Source: Bimuria novae-zelandiae CBS 107.79
Taxonomy: Eukaryota > Ascomycota > Dothideomycetes > Pleosporales > Didymosphaeriaceae
NCBI GenBank assembly: GCA_010015655.1
Contig: ML976666.1
Coordinates: forward strand, 741,387-805,386
Length of the DNA: 64,000 nt
Reading direction: 5' to 3'
Shown here: positions 35,768 through 47,661 of the stretch, one piece after another
How the letters are laid out: every line of letters begins with the position of its first letter
How positions within the stretch are numbered: the first letter of the stretch is position 1
Notes under the pieces: generated by a model
Told to the model about the DNA's origin: nothing
What the model saw: the letters and a program-made list of their open reading frames with translations, nothing else
The model's database searches: none
Translations under genes and position numbers: made by a program

Positions 35768-36899
35768 CTTAATAGAGCGAGTAAACCTGACTCAATCTTC
35801 AACAATGTACATCAGAGTGTCTAGGTGGCGAAACTTAGAGCTAATCTACTGCACTGAATCCTAACAAAACCCGAGAGTTACTACTTTATGTAGCCTTTCT
35901 TTTCTTCCTTGAGATAGACACCGCGGGTGTTCGCCTGATGGGTAATGGGTAATGATTTTCCTAAGAGATCTAGTCAGCGTTTTACTAAATTCATTGTGAT
36001 GAATAACTCACAATCTCTTTGGAGGACAGAGGCCAACCTCTGCAATTTGATGCCACGTATTCCCAGAGTTTACCCCGCCGTATCAATAAATATACCTCCG
36101 CATTATAATCGGTGACTACATTGTCACATTTCTCAAACAAAGTTTCTAGGCGCTTTGAGAAATTCTCATTGGTTCGATCGCGCTTAGGCTTCGTGATTCT
36201 GGCGGCTTTCATCGACATATCTGCTCTAAACTAAGATAAACCTCGCTAAGGAATTGCTAACTTGTTTAATGAACAAATTAAGGTCAATCCCTGAGTCATG
36301 GGACGCACTGTGTAATGAGACAATTTCGCAGAAAAGAGATCCTGGGTCTTTTTCCTATCGCTTTAAAGAGATCGCATTAACACATGATTAATCCTCAACA
36401 ACCCAGCTCCAAGATTCTCGTTTCTAGTACAGTCATTCTTTCTGGTTGTCTCGCAATACGTCAACTCGTTGTCGCCATGAATCGCCATATTGGCAATCCA
36501 CCCTGGTTTTCTCAAGATATACTGGACCATACACAGTTTCGGATGCTTGAGTAGAGAGTTTAGCCACAGGAGGCATTTTTCCGTGCCCTGAAGTTTAGTT
36601 AAACTTGACAAGGATGAAATCTAGCACTTTCGCCGTTCGCCGATGGAGCCTGAAAATCCTTTCTATGTTTTAGTGGGACATCGTGTGCATTAGCGCGTAT
36701 CAACTCTGCTTAGACAGCTATGGTATTAAACGGTATCGTATTGCTCCAGCCACTTGTGGCGCTCTTTTCTTTTTTAGAATGCGGTCATCACATGCCCAGT
36801 CCCAGTTCGTTGTATCCACGGTGTTCTTTGGCGCCCTTCCGTGCCATCCCATGAGCCGTCCTCTCTTTTCCATCTTCATTACCACAGTTACAAGCTAAC
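35768..36899. other. spacer downstream of the recombinase
   Basis: No full-length gene except the small MADS-like ORF at 35991-36218 on the minus strand. Another minus-strand frame at 36363-36611 lacks an ATG and was not recognised. Composition is normal and not RIP-mutated. Confidence 0.5.
35991..36218 (-). CDS. small MADS-box-like protein fragment
   Basis: ATG at 36218; 75 codons. KPKRDRTNENFSKRLETLFEKC..VTDYNAEVYLLIRRGKLWEY resembles the N-terminal half of a fungal SRF/MADS-type DNA-binding domain (basic helix, then a hydrophobic strand with YLLIRR and a following W). The GTGAGT near 36007, inside the last codons, could be a splice donor, so the true C-terminus may differ. Convergent with the recombinase. 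Function is inferred only from this local resemblance and may be wrong. Confidence 0.45.
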   Translation of the reverse strand: MSMKAARITKPKRDRTNENFSKRLETLFEKCDNVVTDYNAEVYLLIRRGKLWEYVASNCRGWPLSSKEIVSYSSQ

Positions 36900-37160
36900 A
36901 TGGATAGGGCCCGTCGAGCTTTGGCGCAGGGGGTTCCCGCTAACATGCCAGATTCATATAGAGCCATCGAGGACTACAGTGGCGTCCCTCATGCAACCCT
37001 CCAGCGGCGTGCGAAGGGTGGACGCTCGATCGAGGAGAAGGCTAAAGACCAACAATATTTCAAGGAAGATGCCCTCGTTCATTACCTTTTACAGTTGTCC
37101 CCGCTGGCCTTCTGCCTTGCCGGCCAGCGAATAGAGTCGAGGCGAGAAGAGTCCAGCTGA
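36900..37160 (+). pseudogene. pogo-type transposase N-terminal remnant
   Basis: An 86-codon frame from the ATG at 36900, MDRARRALAQGVPANMPDSY, continues with a helix-turn-helix (YSGVPHATLQRRAKGG) as in fungal Tc5/pogo transposases. EDALVHYLLQLSPLAFCLAGQRI then appears to skip the usual segment between LLQ and the LAF block, so there is an internal deletion. The frame ends at 37160, 22 bases before an (AC)n run and a LINE insertion. The catalytic DDE domain is absent. It is not RIP-mutated. Confidence 0.6.
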
Positions 37161-37182
37161 TAGAGTTTTGTGCACCAATTAT

Positions 37183-37208
37183 ACACACACACACACACAC
37201 ACACACAC
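37183..37208. repeat. (AC)13 microsatellite at a LINE 3' end
   Basis: Uninterrupted dinucleotide run immediately abutting the first base of the LINE 3' end at 37209. Confidence 0.95.
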
Positions 37209-38050
37209 TTCATTAACGCCCGGCGGCTAAGCCGAAAGGGCTACTAACGCTAATTTACTATTTTACTTCCTCCGGTAATCTTAGCCTTATTTAGCCCTTA
37301 CATCTACATTGTTCTACTTCCTCTAGCAGGTTCTAATCTTATTTAGCCTATATTTAATCCCTTTACGCTTCCGTCCTTCTCTACTTGCCCTTTCTCTCTA
37401 ATTTCTTGTGGGTTAGTAGTGTTGATCGCAGACTAGCTCAGAGTGCATTCTCTAAGTGTTTAACGTCCTATCTTTGGCGGGTGAAGCGGCGCCTGCTTCT
37501 ATGCCACGAGGTGATGTGTGGGGTGGGTCGATTGTGTGAGGTAGTTAGGAATCTTCGTTTGTCTGCTGTTAGTTTGCGTTAAGGCAACCTGTAGCGATTG
37601 CGAACCGTATTGTTGCTCGGACCGCGTCCATATTTGGAGCCCATTTCTCGTCATCCGTAGGGGCCTTTCCACCTAGGTAGAAAGACATGTTGCTTCTGTT
37701 TATTTGTGTACATTGTAACATCTCCGTCCTCTGCGTTGTCCATCTTCTGCATCGGAAGAGAAAGTGTTCTACTGTCTCTCGCGCTTGTCTGCACTCGCAC
37801 TGATCTGTCACGGAGGCTCTAATTTAGTGTAAATATGCGTTTAACCTTGCCATGCCTGTTCTAAGTTGGGCAAGTACGCTAGCTTCTTTCCGTGGCAGTC
37901 GGTCGTAGAGTTGCCGCGTATGCTTTCCCGGTAGTGCTGTATCAATCGTTTTAGAGTATTTCCCAACCCTTTCTGGTAGCCTTTTGGCCAATTATACAGA
38001 AGCTTGCAAAATCGGTTTCCGCATTTTCCCGTGTACACCCGGTTTAAAGT
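37209..38050 (-). mobile_element. Tad-like non-LTR retrotransposon, 5'-truncated 3' end
   Basis: On the minus strand the piece ends GCCGGGCGTTAATGAA directly before the (GT)n tail. Upstream is a frame (37811-37569) with DQCECRQARETVEHFLFRCRRW, the C-terminal Cys/His zinc-binding motif that follows RNase H in Tad1-clade elements. The first 200 bp are partly RIP-mutated. The 5' limit at about 38050 is approximate. A homologous copy with the same end sits at 62072. Confidence 0.75.
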
Positions 38051-38465
38051 TGCGTAGCCCTTGTAGCATTCAGTGTGAGCTAAGATAGTTTGGGTCTAGT
38101 ATGAACAGGGATGCAGCTAAAAAAATACAACAATGAAAACCTATCAGCGCATGAGCAATAATCAATACCGATAAATTTACCATGGCACAAATTTCATCAG
38201 CCTCATTGCCCCGCACCCAGATGGGATCTGGAAAGTGCGCTGACTCGGGATTCTTCCAGCCCATCAAGTTCGAAATCCGCCGCATCCCCAGTAACAAACG
38301 CTCTGCATCGGCACAACGTCATCATGGTGAGCTATTTTCCACATGCTAGAAGCTATTCGGCGACGCTGATCGACAATATCAATCAAAGGCTACGGCATCC
38401 GCCGATCCAGGTCCAAACGAAGCGTACCTGAAGTTGATTGCCAATCCGGAGAACGCATTGCTCGA
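38051..38465. other. intergenic spacer
   Basis: Upstream region of the alpha/beta hydrolase gene. A minus-strand frame at 38070-38297 has no ATG and no recognised domain. Upstream exons of the next gene could lie here. Confidence 0.4.
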
Positions 38466-39485
38466 ATGAGTGTCAACTACCTAGCCTCTTCGGGGCGACA
38501 GTTTAGATTCGTATTTACCGTTCGGTGTAAAAGTATCATCGCCGTCCACGGCATGAACACCAGAAATGATCTTAATCACCCGAACAAGACTTGGACCCAT
38601 CAAGAGCCTAGTATCCCTCAAGAGTCCCGTACCCACTGGCTGCGAGATCTGCTCCCATCGAGTGTCCCACATGCCCGTATTATGGCGTACCAATACAACG
38701 CCAACGTTGCGTTTAACTCGTCGACTGCTGGGGTTCAGGAGCAGGCTGAGAACTTGCTCCAACATATTTTGGTCAAAAGAGAGGTACGCTGATGAAACTA
38801 TCTGACTTGGTTGTAAGAGGTTGATTCGGTGCATTCTGTTGATTTAGGAAGCTCATGCCCATTCGCGACCCATCGTTTTCATCGCCCATAGCTTGGGTGG
38901 TATCATCGTCAAACAGGCGCTGGCCACAGCATACAAAACATCCTCTGGGGAACTTGCGACAATCTATGTTTTTACCTTTGCGTTGTGTTTCTTCGGCGTC
39001 CCTCACCGAGGATCGAGCGTTCCCCGACAGGCATGGGCATCCATTGTTAGAGGAATCGTCCAGCTCTATGGCAACTCGACCAACGCTTCATTTCTAAACA
39101 GTGTGACGGAGGGCTCGAACTACGCGGAGCAATTGCAAGACAGTTTTAAACCCCTCCTTGGTTTCTACAATGTCTTCACTGTTTGTGAAACAAAAAAGGA
39201 AGGAGCCTTTGGCATCGTAGGTGGCTCTCGAATCCCTGAAAAGCCAGGTGGCTACTAACTCAAAAAGATCGTCCCGAAAGAGTCGGCTACCCTGGGCGCT
39301 TCTTCAGAGGATGTGTATTACCCAGATCGCAGTCACCGAACCATTTGCAAGTTCCGAGACTCAGACGATCCGGTGTGGCAGCACGTGTCCGAAATGCTCT
39401 CGCGAGCTGCTGAGCGTGCTGTCAAATCTACGCATTACAGTTCAATCAGCGAGACAAGGAAGGTTATGCTTTGTCGACTGTCTAC
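38466..39485 (+). pseudogene. SERAC1/NLR-type alpha/beta-hydrolase gene, cut off by a hAT insertion
   Basis: Exons are 38466-38783, 38848-39216 and 39268-39485; introns of 64 and 51 nt keep the frame (KRE|EAHAHSRPI and FGI|IVPKES). The N-terminal domain reads IIAVHGMN..THWLRDLLPSSVPHARIMAYQYN, then the nucleophile elbow IAHSLGGIIVKQAL and FFGVPHRGS. SATLGASSEDVYYPDRSHRTICKF closes the hydrolase domain. In fungi this architecture usually precedes an NB-ARC/NACHT and repeats or stands in a membrane-lipid enzyme. Here coding stops at the hAT terminus at 39486 after CRLSTS, and no continuation is found beyond the element. It is therefore a truncated gene of the non-self-recognition type, function unproven. 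Confidence 0.7.
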
Positions 39486-42400
39486 CAGTGATGTCCATGG
39501 ATGGATTGGATTAACGAATCCATCTATATCCATCCAATCCAAACAGCCCATGGAAATCCAATCCATCCACGTAGATTGTTCTATACCTAATTAGGCGTTA
39601 TCTAGACCTAATTAAGGTATTAAATTAGTGGTTTCGTCGTCTAATAGTTTTCCTGTGGCTTATTAAGGCAAGCGACCTAAAAAATTGTAATATTTAAACT
39701 TAACCTTACCTAGTTTAATAAAACTTCCATAACACCTATTTAATAGCTCTAAAACGGTTAAAGCTACTTTTATTTAGTATTTTCTTAAATCCCGCGACTT
39801 ATCTTTACTAGTTATTTAATTATCTATTAAAATGCGCTTTTGGTTAGATAGCGAGCGCCTATAGCACTAACGTATAAGGACCTCTCTAGAGCCACCTAGT
39901 GTCTTCCTACCTACGCTAATAATTATAGAAGCTTTAGAGGCTACTAAGACGCCTATTAAAGGGGTAAAATAATAGATTAAGTTAAATTCTACGTTGTTGT
40001 AAACCTATAAGCGTGTCTAGGCGCCAGAAGTAGCGTTAGTGCCAGACTTATAGGGCTCCCTATAACTATCTGTTCTATTAACTTAAAGTGGCTAGCAGAG
40101 TAGTAGTACGTACGGTATAAACTTATAGTCACTTAGTATGTCTATTAACGATGTTTGTGGCTCTATTACTAACCCCGTTACTGTAGATACTAGTGTTAAT
40201 AATTAGCTTAATTCTTAATTAGAGGCATCAGAATTAACTTTGTAATATACTACCCTAATTTAATTAGTATTAGCTAGAGACTCTGTACATGCTACGAGAC
40301 GCTATAAGATTAAGATATTAAGCTTTAATTACTTCTAGGTTAATCTTACTAATAACTAGGCGTTTAACACTTACACTAAGGTATATAATTCTAAAGGGAG
40401 GCTTAACTTATAGATTTAGAAGTACGGCGTCCTACTTAAAAGCACGGATAAGAAGACATTTACTTAGTTCTTCTTATGTAAACCGTGCTATATTGACTGC
40501 TTTAAGGCGAAGATCCTTAATATGAGAAAGGGGTGCAGGTTAGTTACTAGCTATCTTAAGAAATATAAAATCTTTAATCTAAATTATTAGCCCCTTATAA
40601 GGCAGGATAAGATAGATTAGTTCGCGCTTAATATATCTTCTCTAGAAGGTTTAGCTACTATTAATGTTGTGGCGTCTTCCTTTAACGTCGATAAGTTCTA
40701 TTAACTTTTAGTTAGATAGATTATTATAAGCAGGGTCCCCTTTGTTAAGCTAGATGCTAAGGAGCTCCGTGAGGTATTTTAGTATCTTAATTTAGTTATA
40801 AAGATGCCTCGCGCAATCCCATCTCGCAATATAATAAGGCGTAGGATCTCCGTGGAGTACGCACGTTCGAAGAATGTGGTTGCTGCCCACCTGGACTAAG
40901 CTATCACGAAGATTTACCTAGCCTTCGACTTATAGACTTCTAGTAATAATAAGTCGTATAATAGTGTTGTCGCATAGTTTCTTAACAAGAAAGGTAATTC
41001 ACGAAACCTTCTCCTTACTCTTAAAGCTATAAAAGATACCTGTACTAGTAGAAATATTACGGTATCACTATAGGGGGTTATCTCCTACTAGGGGCTTTAA
41101 GACTGCGTAGGATATCTTACCTCTAATAACGCCGTAGCTAACGATATAGTAATAGACGCTTTAGGGGAGATTTTTAGAGAGAATTAGCTTAACTTTAACC
41201 CTAAGTAGTAGCGTATAAGGTGTATAGGGCATATCTTTAATCTTGTCGTGAAAGCGCTAATGTTCGGAGCTAATATTAGTGGCCTAACTTAGGTAGAGGA
41301 GGTGGTATTTTTTAAGTAATATAAAGCTTATAGGACTATTAGAAAGCTTCGCAATATTATTAAATAGATTAAAAAAAATACCTTAAGAAACGCTAGGTTT
41401 ATTACTGCTTAGGAAGTTTATCCTGGATAGGTGCGATCGGATGGCCTCACAAGACCTTTATAGTTAATACTTAGTAACGCCACTCGCTAGAATTCTATAT
41501 ACCTAATAATTAAGCAAGCTATAGTGCTTAAAGAGGTGCTTAATGACTTTTATAGAGACGAATTATAGTCTTTTAATAATACTAGATTATAGCGGTAAAG
41601 TAGTAGCTAGTAGAGTTAATTTATTAGCTGCTATTAACTAGATCTCTATCTTTCTATAGCTAAGTAGTAGTACTTAAAGGAGAATCTTAAGCTTCTTAAA
41701 CCTCTAAACGAGCTTACTTTACGCCTCTAAGGTTATCTTAGCAATAGTAATAACGATTCTTAAAAGTATAGTAATATTAGATAGTTATACACTTTGCTAG
41801 ACGATCTCCTAACGGACCTTAAAGCTTAAGAACTTTAAGCACGAATAGATAGAGATATCTAGCTTAAATAGCGTCTTTACAAAGGCTGGGAGACGGCATC
41901 AAAGTACTACACCTTGTTTACAGAGTCTCTGGCCTACACGGTGGCAATCGTCTTAGATCCTACCCGGGGCATGGATTACATCCGTTCTTAATGGGCAATA
42001 GAGCATCCAACTTGGCTAGGTATTGTATAAGGATGGATTAAAGAGCTATATAACTATAATTATAAGGATAGAATAATACTTAACTAATAAGAGATAGATT
42101 TATCTTCTTCCGAGACTGCCTAAGCACTCTTAAGATGGGAGACCTTTACGCAAAAAGGTTAAGTAAAGGTAAATAAGAAATAATAGGTAAATAGTAATAA
42201 GTTAGTAGAGTACCTTAAGCTCTTTTAGTTTGCTATTAATATTCCTCCTTTTATTTAGTGGTAACAGGATAAGCAACGACGACGCTGATTAAGAGTATTT
42301 TAGATAGCTTTTAACGTACTTTCTGCCATGCCTATGAGCAATAGACCTAAGAGAGCTTTTAGCGGCGCAGGTAACCTTATTACAAAGCCCTGTAATTGTC

Positions 42401-43009
42401 TTAGTGACGATATTATAGGGCATCACGAGTGTATAGCTTTATAGGAGAGGTGTTAGAGTGGAGTAAGATATCACATGATATTGTCAACCTGATGTAGACT
42501 AGTTGCTGATCACATTCTGCTACTTAAGCGGTTTCTCTGTTCAGCTTGTTACAATCAACTCAGTTTCTCATTCCTACTTGCTACCCATCTTATCCCTTAC
42601 AAGAGGGCAGGATTAATTAAAATTAGTAATAACTCTATAGAGGACTTGGACGAATTAGATAATATAAATAAGGAGATATTAGACTAGAATTTTATGCGCT
42701 ATTTTTTATAGTGCTCTTTTCTCTTATATTAAAATACTAAGGCACTTTATTAATTTATTTCTGCTATATTATTAATAGGGTGTTAATATATTATCTAGTT
42801 CGAGCGCCTGCGTGGCTAAAGTAACGATTTTTAATACTAAAATAGCTATTAAGATAGATATACTTAATACTAAACGCTAGAATAAGCTTTTGCGACATCT
42901 GTAGCGTCTAATAGTGGAACATAATAAGCTTAAAACGGATGGATTAGATTTCTATGGATTTTGTGGATTTTGCATGGATGGATATCCAATCCATCCGTGA
43001 ACATCACTG
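39486..43009 (+). mobile_element. hAT-family DNA transposon A (RIP-degraded)
   Basis: Terminal inverted repeats of about 27 bp start CAGTGATGT and continue into GGATGGATTGG, with only C/T differences between arms (39486 and 43009 ends). Subterminal GGATTGGAT-type repeats follow. Inside, on the plus strand, a decayed hAT transposase shows a BED-like zinc-finger region (about 40280-40520) and, near 41880-42050, GWETASKYYTLF..AYTVAIVLDPTRGMDYI, typical of the hAT catalytic C-terminal half. Dozens of TAG/TAA codons kill it. Length is 3524 bp. The 8-bp flanks (CTGTCTAC, GTGTTATG) do not match, so no target duplication is present. Confidence 0.82.
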
Positions 43010-43181
43010 GTGTTATGACATGCCAGGCATTCATAAAATACTCGTCAGGATCTCCGCATTCAATGCCAATGCCAGGTTGGTATGGCGTGCGAGAAAGGTT
43101 GTCGTAGACATGGTATAGATCGATATGATGTTCGTCGACTCTGAATTGGTGAGGTTGGAAGATCTCTTGCAGTTGTTCCAT
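43010..43181 (-). pseudogene. first-exon fragment of an unknown gene between two hAT elements
   Basis: The ATG at 43181 opens MEQLQEIFQPHQFRVDEHHI and the frame reaches MNAWHVITP before running into the hAT A terminus at 43009. Nothing beyond the element continues it. The reading frame is of normal composition and not RIP-mutated, so this is the stump of a real gene; the family was not recognised. About 100 bp of presumed 5' leader separate it from hAT B. Confidence 0.5.
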
Positions 43182-43283
43182 GGTAGAAAATCGCAGAGTA
43201 GCCGAGTGCGGGCAATGGCTGAAGCTGAGAATTGCAATATGAAAACGCAGTTGTGGAGGATGGACTCAGTACTCACCCATAGG

Positions 43284-46200
43284 CAGACATGCCAACAATC
43301 AAGCCAAACAAGCCGTGGCCTTCGGCTTGGCTTGAGGCTTGTTTTGGAGTCATGAGGCTTGGCTTGTTAGGCCTAACAAGCTTTTTTTTGATAGCTTAGA
43401 TTAGAGCTTAATAAACGGCTTAATTATACTATATAAGTTAGACCGCCTTATATAGTAATTACTTACTGCCTAAATCCTCGCTGCACATGCTATATAGCAA
43501 GTCTATCTTTATAGTGCTTATTACTACCTCTTTAAGCTAGTTATTACTGCCTAAACCCGCTTTCTACTAACGTCGTACACATTATATAGCTGCTAATAAA
43601 TAAGATCCTATAGAGCGTCGCCGAGGCTTAAGAAGATTACTAAGCTTACTAAATATACGCTTACACTTATAGCTTAATACTAAAATAGAGAGTACGTTAA
43701 GTATAAGCTTACTAAGGGCAGGGTATTAATCGCGCAACGTTACCTAGTATTTTATAAGGTTATTTATATACTTAGTACCTTTCTTAGCGCGTAGCTCGCT
43801 TCTCCGCTATTACTTAAACTTATCTAGCTTAATATTAATATTACTAGTTGTGTTAGGATTAATAAGGCTCTTGATCGCGTTGTCTATGTCGTTAGGGAGC
43901 ACCGCGGGGCGCCAACGTACAGGCGGTAAGGTGTTATACTCCGCCTAAAGCGCGCGAAACGCGCGGTTGTTCTCCTCAAGCCACCTAGGTTTATCGCTCC
44001 AGGCGACGTCGCAGTATGTTTTATAGTAGGAATAGAGGATTATAGCAGCGTAGTAGGCTAAAGAGTAGTTAAGCTTAGCGTAGTAAGTATTAGCTTTTGC
44101 CTAGGCTACGCGTAGATTAGTAATAAGGTAGTTTTTAGGCGCTTTATCATGCGCGTTATAGTTAATAACCTTATAGGCTTTAACGCGCTACTCGTAGTAT
44201 ATTAAGATATACTTAAAGACTAGAATAATCTTAGTAATTACGCTAAAATGTCCGCCTTAGCCACGTCCCTCTAGGCGCTTTATTGCTGCTTTCAGTGGCC
44301 TTAGAGCGTCCATGTACTTAGTAACAACCACCTAGTCATGTGCTAAGAGCCTATTAGATCGCATCCACGGCTGCGCCTCTAGCAGCTTATTACCCTAAGT
44401 TATAGCGTACGTGTCTTTATCACAGATACGTTTTATGTAATAATTAGCGTACGTAGCGATAGCAGGCTATAGCTTAATAGCGCGCTTAAAGTAAGAGTAG
44501 TAAGAGTTCTAGCGCGTAATAATAGGCTTAACAGGCTTAAGTATCTTATAGTTTTTAGCTATTGCGCTAGCAGGTAGGTCGCGGTATAAGAGATGCTAAA
44601 AGTTAGTAAAAAGCGCATACTATTATAGCGTTTTAATATAGTTAATAATGTCTAACAGGACGCCTAGCGGGCCATTACGCCTCTACTTAGTTATAAACTT
44701 GCTTTCTTTAGTAAGCTTACTAGCGTTATTATTAAAAACATTAGCTTTTTTGCCCTAGAGTAGAGTCTAGCTAATAAGGTTAAGAGTATAAGGGCTATAG
44801 CGGAGGTAATAATAAGGCGCGTTAAAACCTATCTCTTACGCTAACTTATAGATAGTAGCGTTATTATTACTCGCGTTATTAAGTACAAAGTAACTAATAT
44901 TAAGCGGGTTAATGCCAAACTACTATATTATTTAGCTAATAACCTTTACTATCCTCTCGCTACTATAAGCGCCTGCTAGTAGCAGCAGCGCTATAGGTAA
45001 ATTTTAAAGCTTACTACGCTTACTAATAAAGTAAGTAATAATACTTAGAAACCCGCGCTTATTACCCTTTATTATCTAGCTATTAAAGCTAAGGTAGATC
45101 TTGCTTAGCGCCTAGGATAGCTCTAAGACTACCTAAGGCTTTAGGTAGTTATAAAGTTATAAAATAAAGCCTAAGACGCTTGTGCGAGAGGACCATAATA
45201 TAGCCTTAGCTTTTAGGTTAATAATTATAATTAGCTATTAAAATGCTAGTAACTTAAACTCTCTTAATAGGTAATTATTCTTAATAAGCTAATTAACGGT
45301 AGCAAGCCTAAAGTGCTAAGTATTAAAGCTACTAAGCTTATTAGTAACATTTTAAAAGACGCTAATTTTATTACTTATAAAGACTTAGCGTAGGTGGCTT
45401 ATCTCGCGCTTCTTTGCTTCTTTTCCCGGCGATAGATAGCCATGACCACGCTTTTTCTAGCTTAGGTGGCAGGCTATTATTAACGTTAATAGCGTTATCT
45501 TATATATGCCTACGCCTCCAGCGTCTATAATCTTATACTAATAGTAGTATTAATAGATAAAGAAGAGCTAATTTAGCTCCTTAAGCAGCGTAACATGGTA
45601 CTTATAAAGATATACCTAGCTCCTCTTTACGCGCTATATCGCTAATAGCTTTATATATTTTAGTATATACTTAAAATTAAGCCTATTAAAGTCGTCCTCT
45701 AGGTACGCGTCCAGGCTCTTATTACTATCCTTATTAGCACCCTTAGCGGGCTCTTTAACGTTTATTATAGCTATTATTATAGCGTCGCTACCCTTAGTGG
45801 GCGGGATAATACTATCCTTACTCTACAACTTGCGGAATTACGACTTAAAGGTAGCTTGCGGCGATAGGCGCTATAATAGCGTTAATTACGTATTATCTAG
45901 CTTAATTAGCTAGGTAGACGTGCCTTAGGTAGCTATTTTAGCGCGTTTATATAGCTTAAAGATTGCAGCGCTATTACGCGCGCGTTTTAACTACTTTAGT
46001 AGTATAATAAATAAGCTTAGTATAGCTAAAGAGATAAAGTAATAGCTAAAAACGCGTGCCGCTAGAGGTAGCTAGCCGCTTACTAGTACTAGTAAGTAAC
46101 TTAGCTATTAATAAGCTAACTACTATACTAGTATAACACTAGAAAAGTATCGCGAGATCGTTTATATAGTAGTCTTAAAAAAGTTACTAAACTTAGCCTA

Positions 46201-46374
46201 AAACTACTCTGCTGCCTACTTTTTATTAAGCTTAATAAGCTAAATAATTAAGCCTTCCCTCCTTAGCTTGGCTTGTTAGCAAATTACTACACGTTAGCTT
46301 GGATTAATAGAACCAAGCCAAGCTCAAGCTAAACAATCAAGCGCTTGTTAGCGGCTTGATTGTTGGCAGGTCTG
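43284..46374 (-). mobile_element. hAT-family DNA transposon B (RIP-degraded)
   Basis: Terminal inverted repeats of 22 bp read CAGAC(A/C)TGCCAACAATCAAGCC at both ends, followed by AAGCC/GGCTTG-rich subterminal repeats. On the minus strand a decayed transposase is visible near 43950-44080 as YYAAIILYSYYKTYC..AWSDKPRWLEENNRAFRAL, the C-terminal hAT block, with TAG in place of tryptophan or glutamine. Length is 3091 bp. The 8-bp flanks (CCCATAGG, ATCTTGAC) do not match. It is unrelated in sequence to hAT A. Confidence 0.82.
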
Positions 46375-46923
46375 ATCTTGACAAGTTTCACACGTGACAC
46401 GTGACACAGCCAAGCCCGAATTTATGCCGGATTTCTGCAACACGCTCAACAGAAAAAGGCGCGCTACTTTGTACTTCCGTCAGCGGGCCGCCCCCGCCCG
46501 CAGATCGCGTCATTCGTCCGCTGCTGTGGGGCATTAATGCACTTAGTACGATCCCTGAAGACACGAATCCCTTCTAACTCACCGTCGGCGACAAATTAAG
46601 ACTTACAAGGACTTAATAAGACACGATAGGACTGGGCGGGACACAGAGGGACCAGCGACGTCCAATCGTATCGTCCAATTTCCGCCTTGCAGATAAATTG
46701 TATGAAAATTAACCCTCGATGCAGAAGCTGGGTAGACCGACTCACTCCACGGCGTCTCCGTACGGCCCACGAGGGGAGGCCTCGCGTTGCCCGCCAGCAT
46801 ATTTAGAGACCTGAGATTTCAGCGACTTTAACTAGCTGCCTATACCGAGCCTACAGGTTCGCTCAACCGCACCGCGCAAGCCTTATTCTGTCTACGCTAC
46901 ATTTCGTCATCTCCGTTATCATC
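46375..46923. promoter_or_regulatory. intergenic / promoter region
   Basis: Normal composition, no gene. CACGTGACACGTGACAC at 46391-46407 gives two overlapping E-box-like CACGTG sites about 520 bp upstream of the next ATG. A purine- and GC-rich stretch follows at 46480-46530. Confidence 0.45.
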
Positions 46924-47661
46924 ATGGCCGTTGCTGTCGCCCCCTACTCCCAAGAACACTTCAAGAGCCTCCCCAGCCTCAACGAAGCGCTAACCAACTT
47001 CCACGAGAAGGATGGCAATAAGCTTGTTGACGAAATCTTCAAGGACCTCTTCGTCAAGAACGGCATGGATCGTGTCTTCGGCCTGGCCATGCCGCACCGC
47101 CACTTCGACGTCGGGGCCGGCATGAAGCTCGTCAGCTACAATGGCGTATCCGCCCCCTGGTTCGAGAAGGCTGCTGTGGGGATGGACGAACCCCTACCGG
47201 TGAGCTGGAGCTTCTCCGCCAAAGGGGATCTGCATCCGACCGAGTTCAAGTACGCCAAAGGCGAGGCGTTTGAGATGGGCAAAAAGGAACTCGCCTTCAT
47301 CGCCACCTTCAAGACTGTTCTCGACAGCCTGGATCTCGGGCAGCTCTTTGGCCTGTGCCTCTACCCTGGAGATGACTTCATGGGTTCATGCGAGGTCACC
47401 CGTGGCGACGTTAACGTCAACCTGGAGCCGAAGGACGTAAGTCAATTTGACACCCCCAAGTCGGTCGCAAGTCGCGCTATGTGAGAAGTGTATCAACTAC
47501 TGACTGACCCATCTCCGATGCAGTTTCCCGACGGCGTGGTTGGGGCCGATACTGCTTGGTTCTTCTCCCCACCGCTCATCAAGCGAGGCTGCCGATGCAC
47601 CTGCGACAACCGCCAGAACCCCCATGGCCACGGCGCCCACGTTATCACCGTCAACGAGTAG
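46924..47661 (+). CDS. conserved fungal hypothetical protein
   Basis: Exons are 46924-47436 and 47524-47661, joined by an 87-nt intron (GTAAGT..TGCAG, phase 0) as LEPKD|FPDGVVGADT. 216 aa, no signal peptide, no membrane helix. Features are a histidine-containing block MPHRHFDVGAGMKLVSYNG, a short conserved-looking SWSFSAKGDLHPTEF, and a C-terminal Cys/His cluster (RGCRCTCDNRQNPHGHGAH) that could bind metal. Codon use is strongly C/G-ending, unlike the accessory neighbours, suggesting good expression. The family could not be named from sequence alone. Confidence 0.7.

Noticed and set aside
36363..36611. 82-codon minus-strand frame near the recombinase
   Set aside because: It begins with TTG, not ATG, and no family was recognised.
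38070..38297. 75-codon minus-strand frame resembling a small DNA-binding protein
   Set aside because: No ATG and the resemblance is too weak to support.
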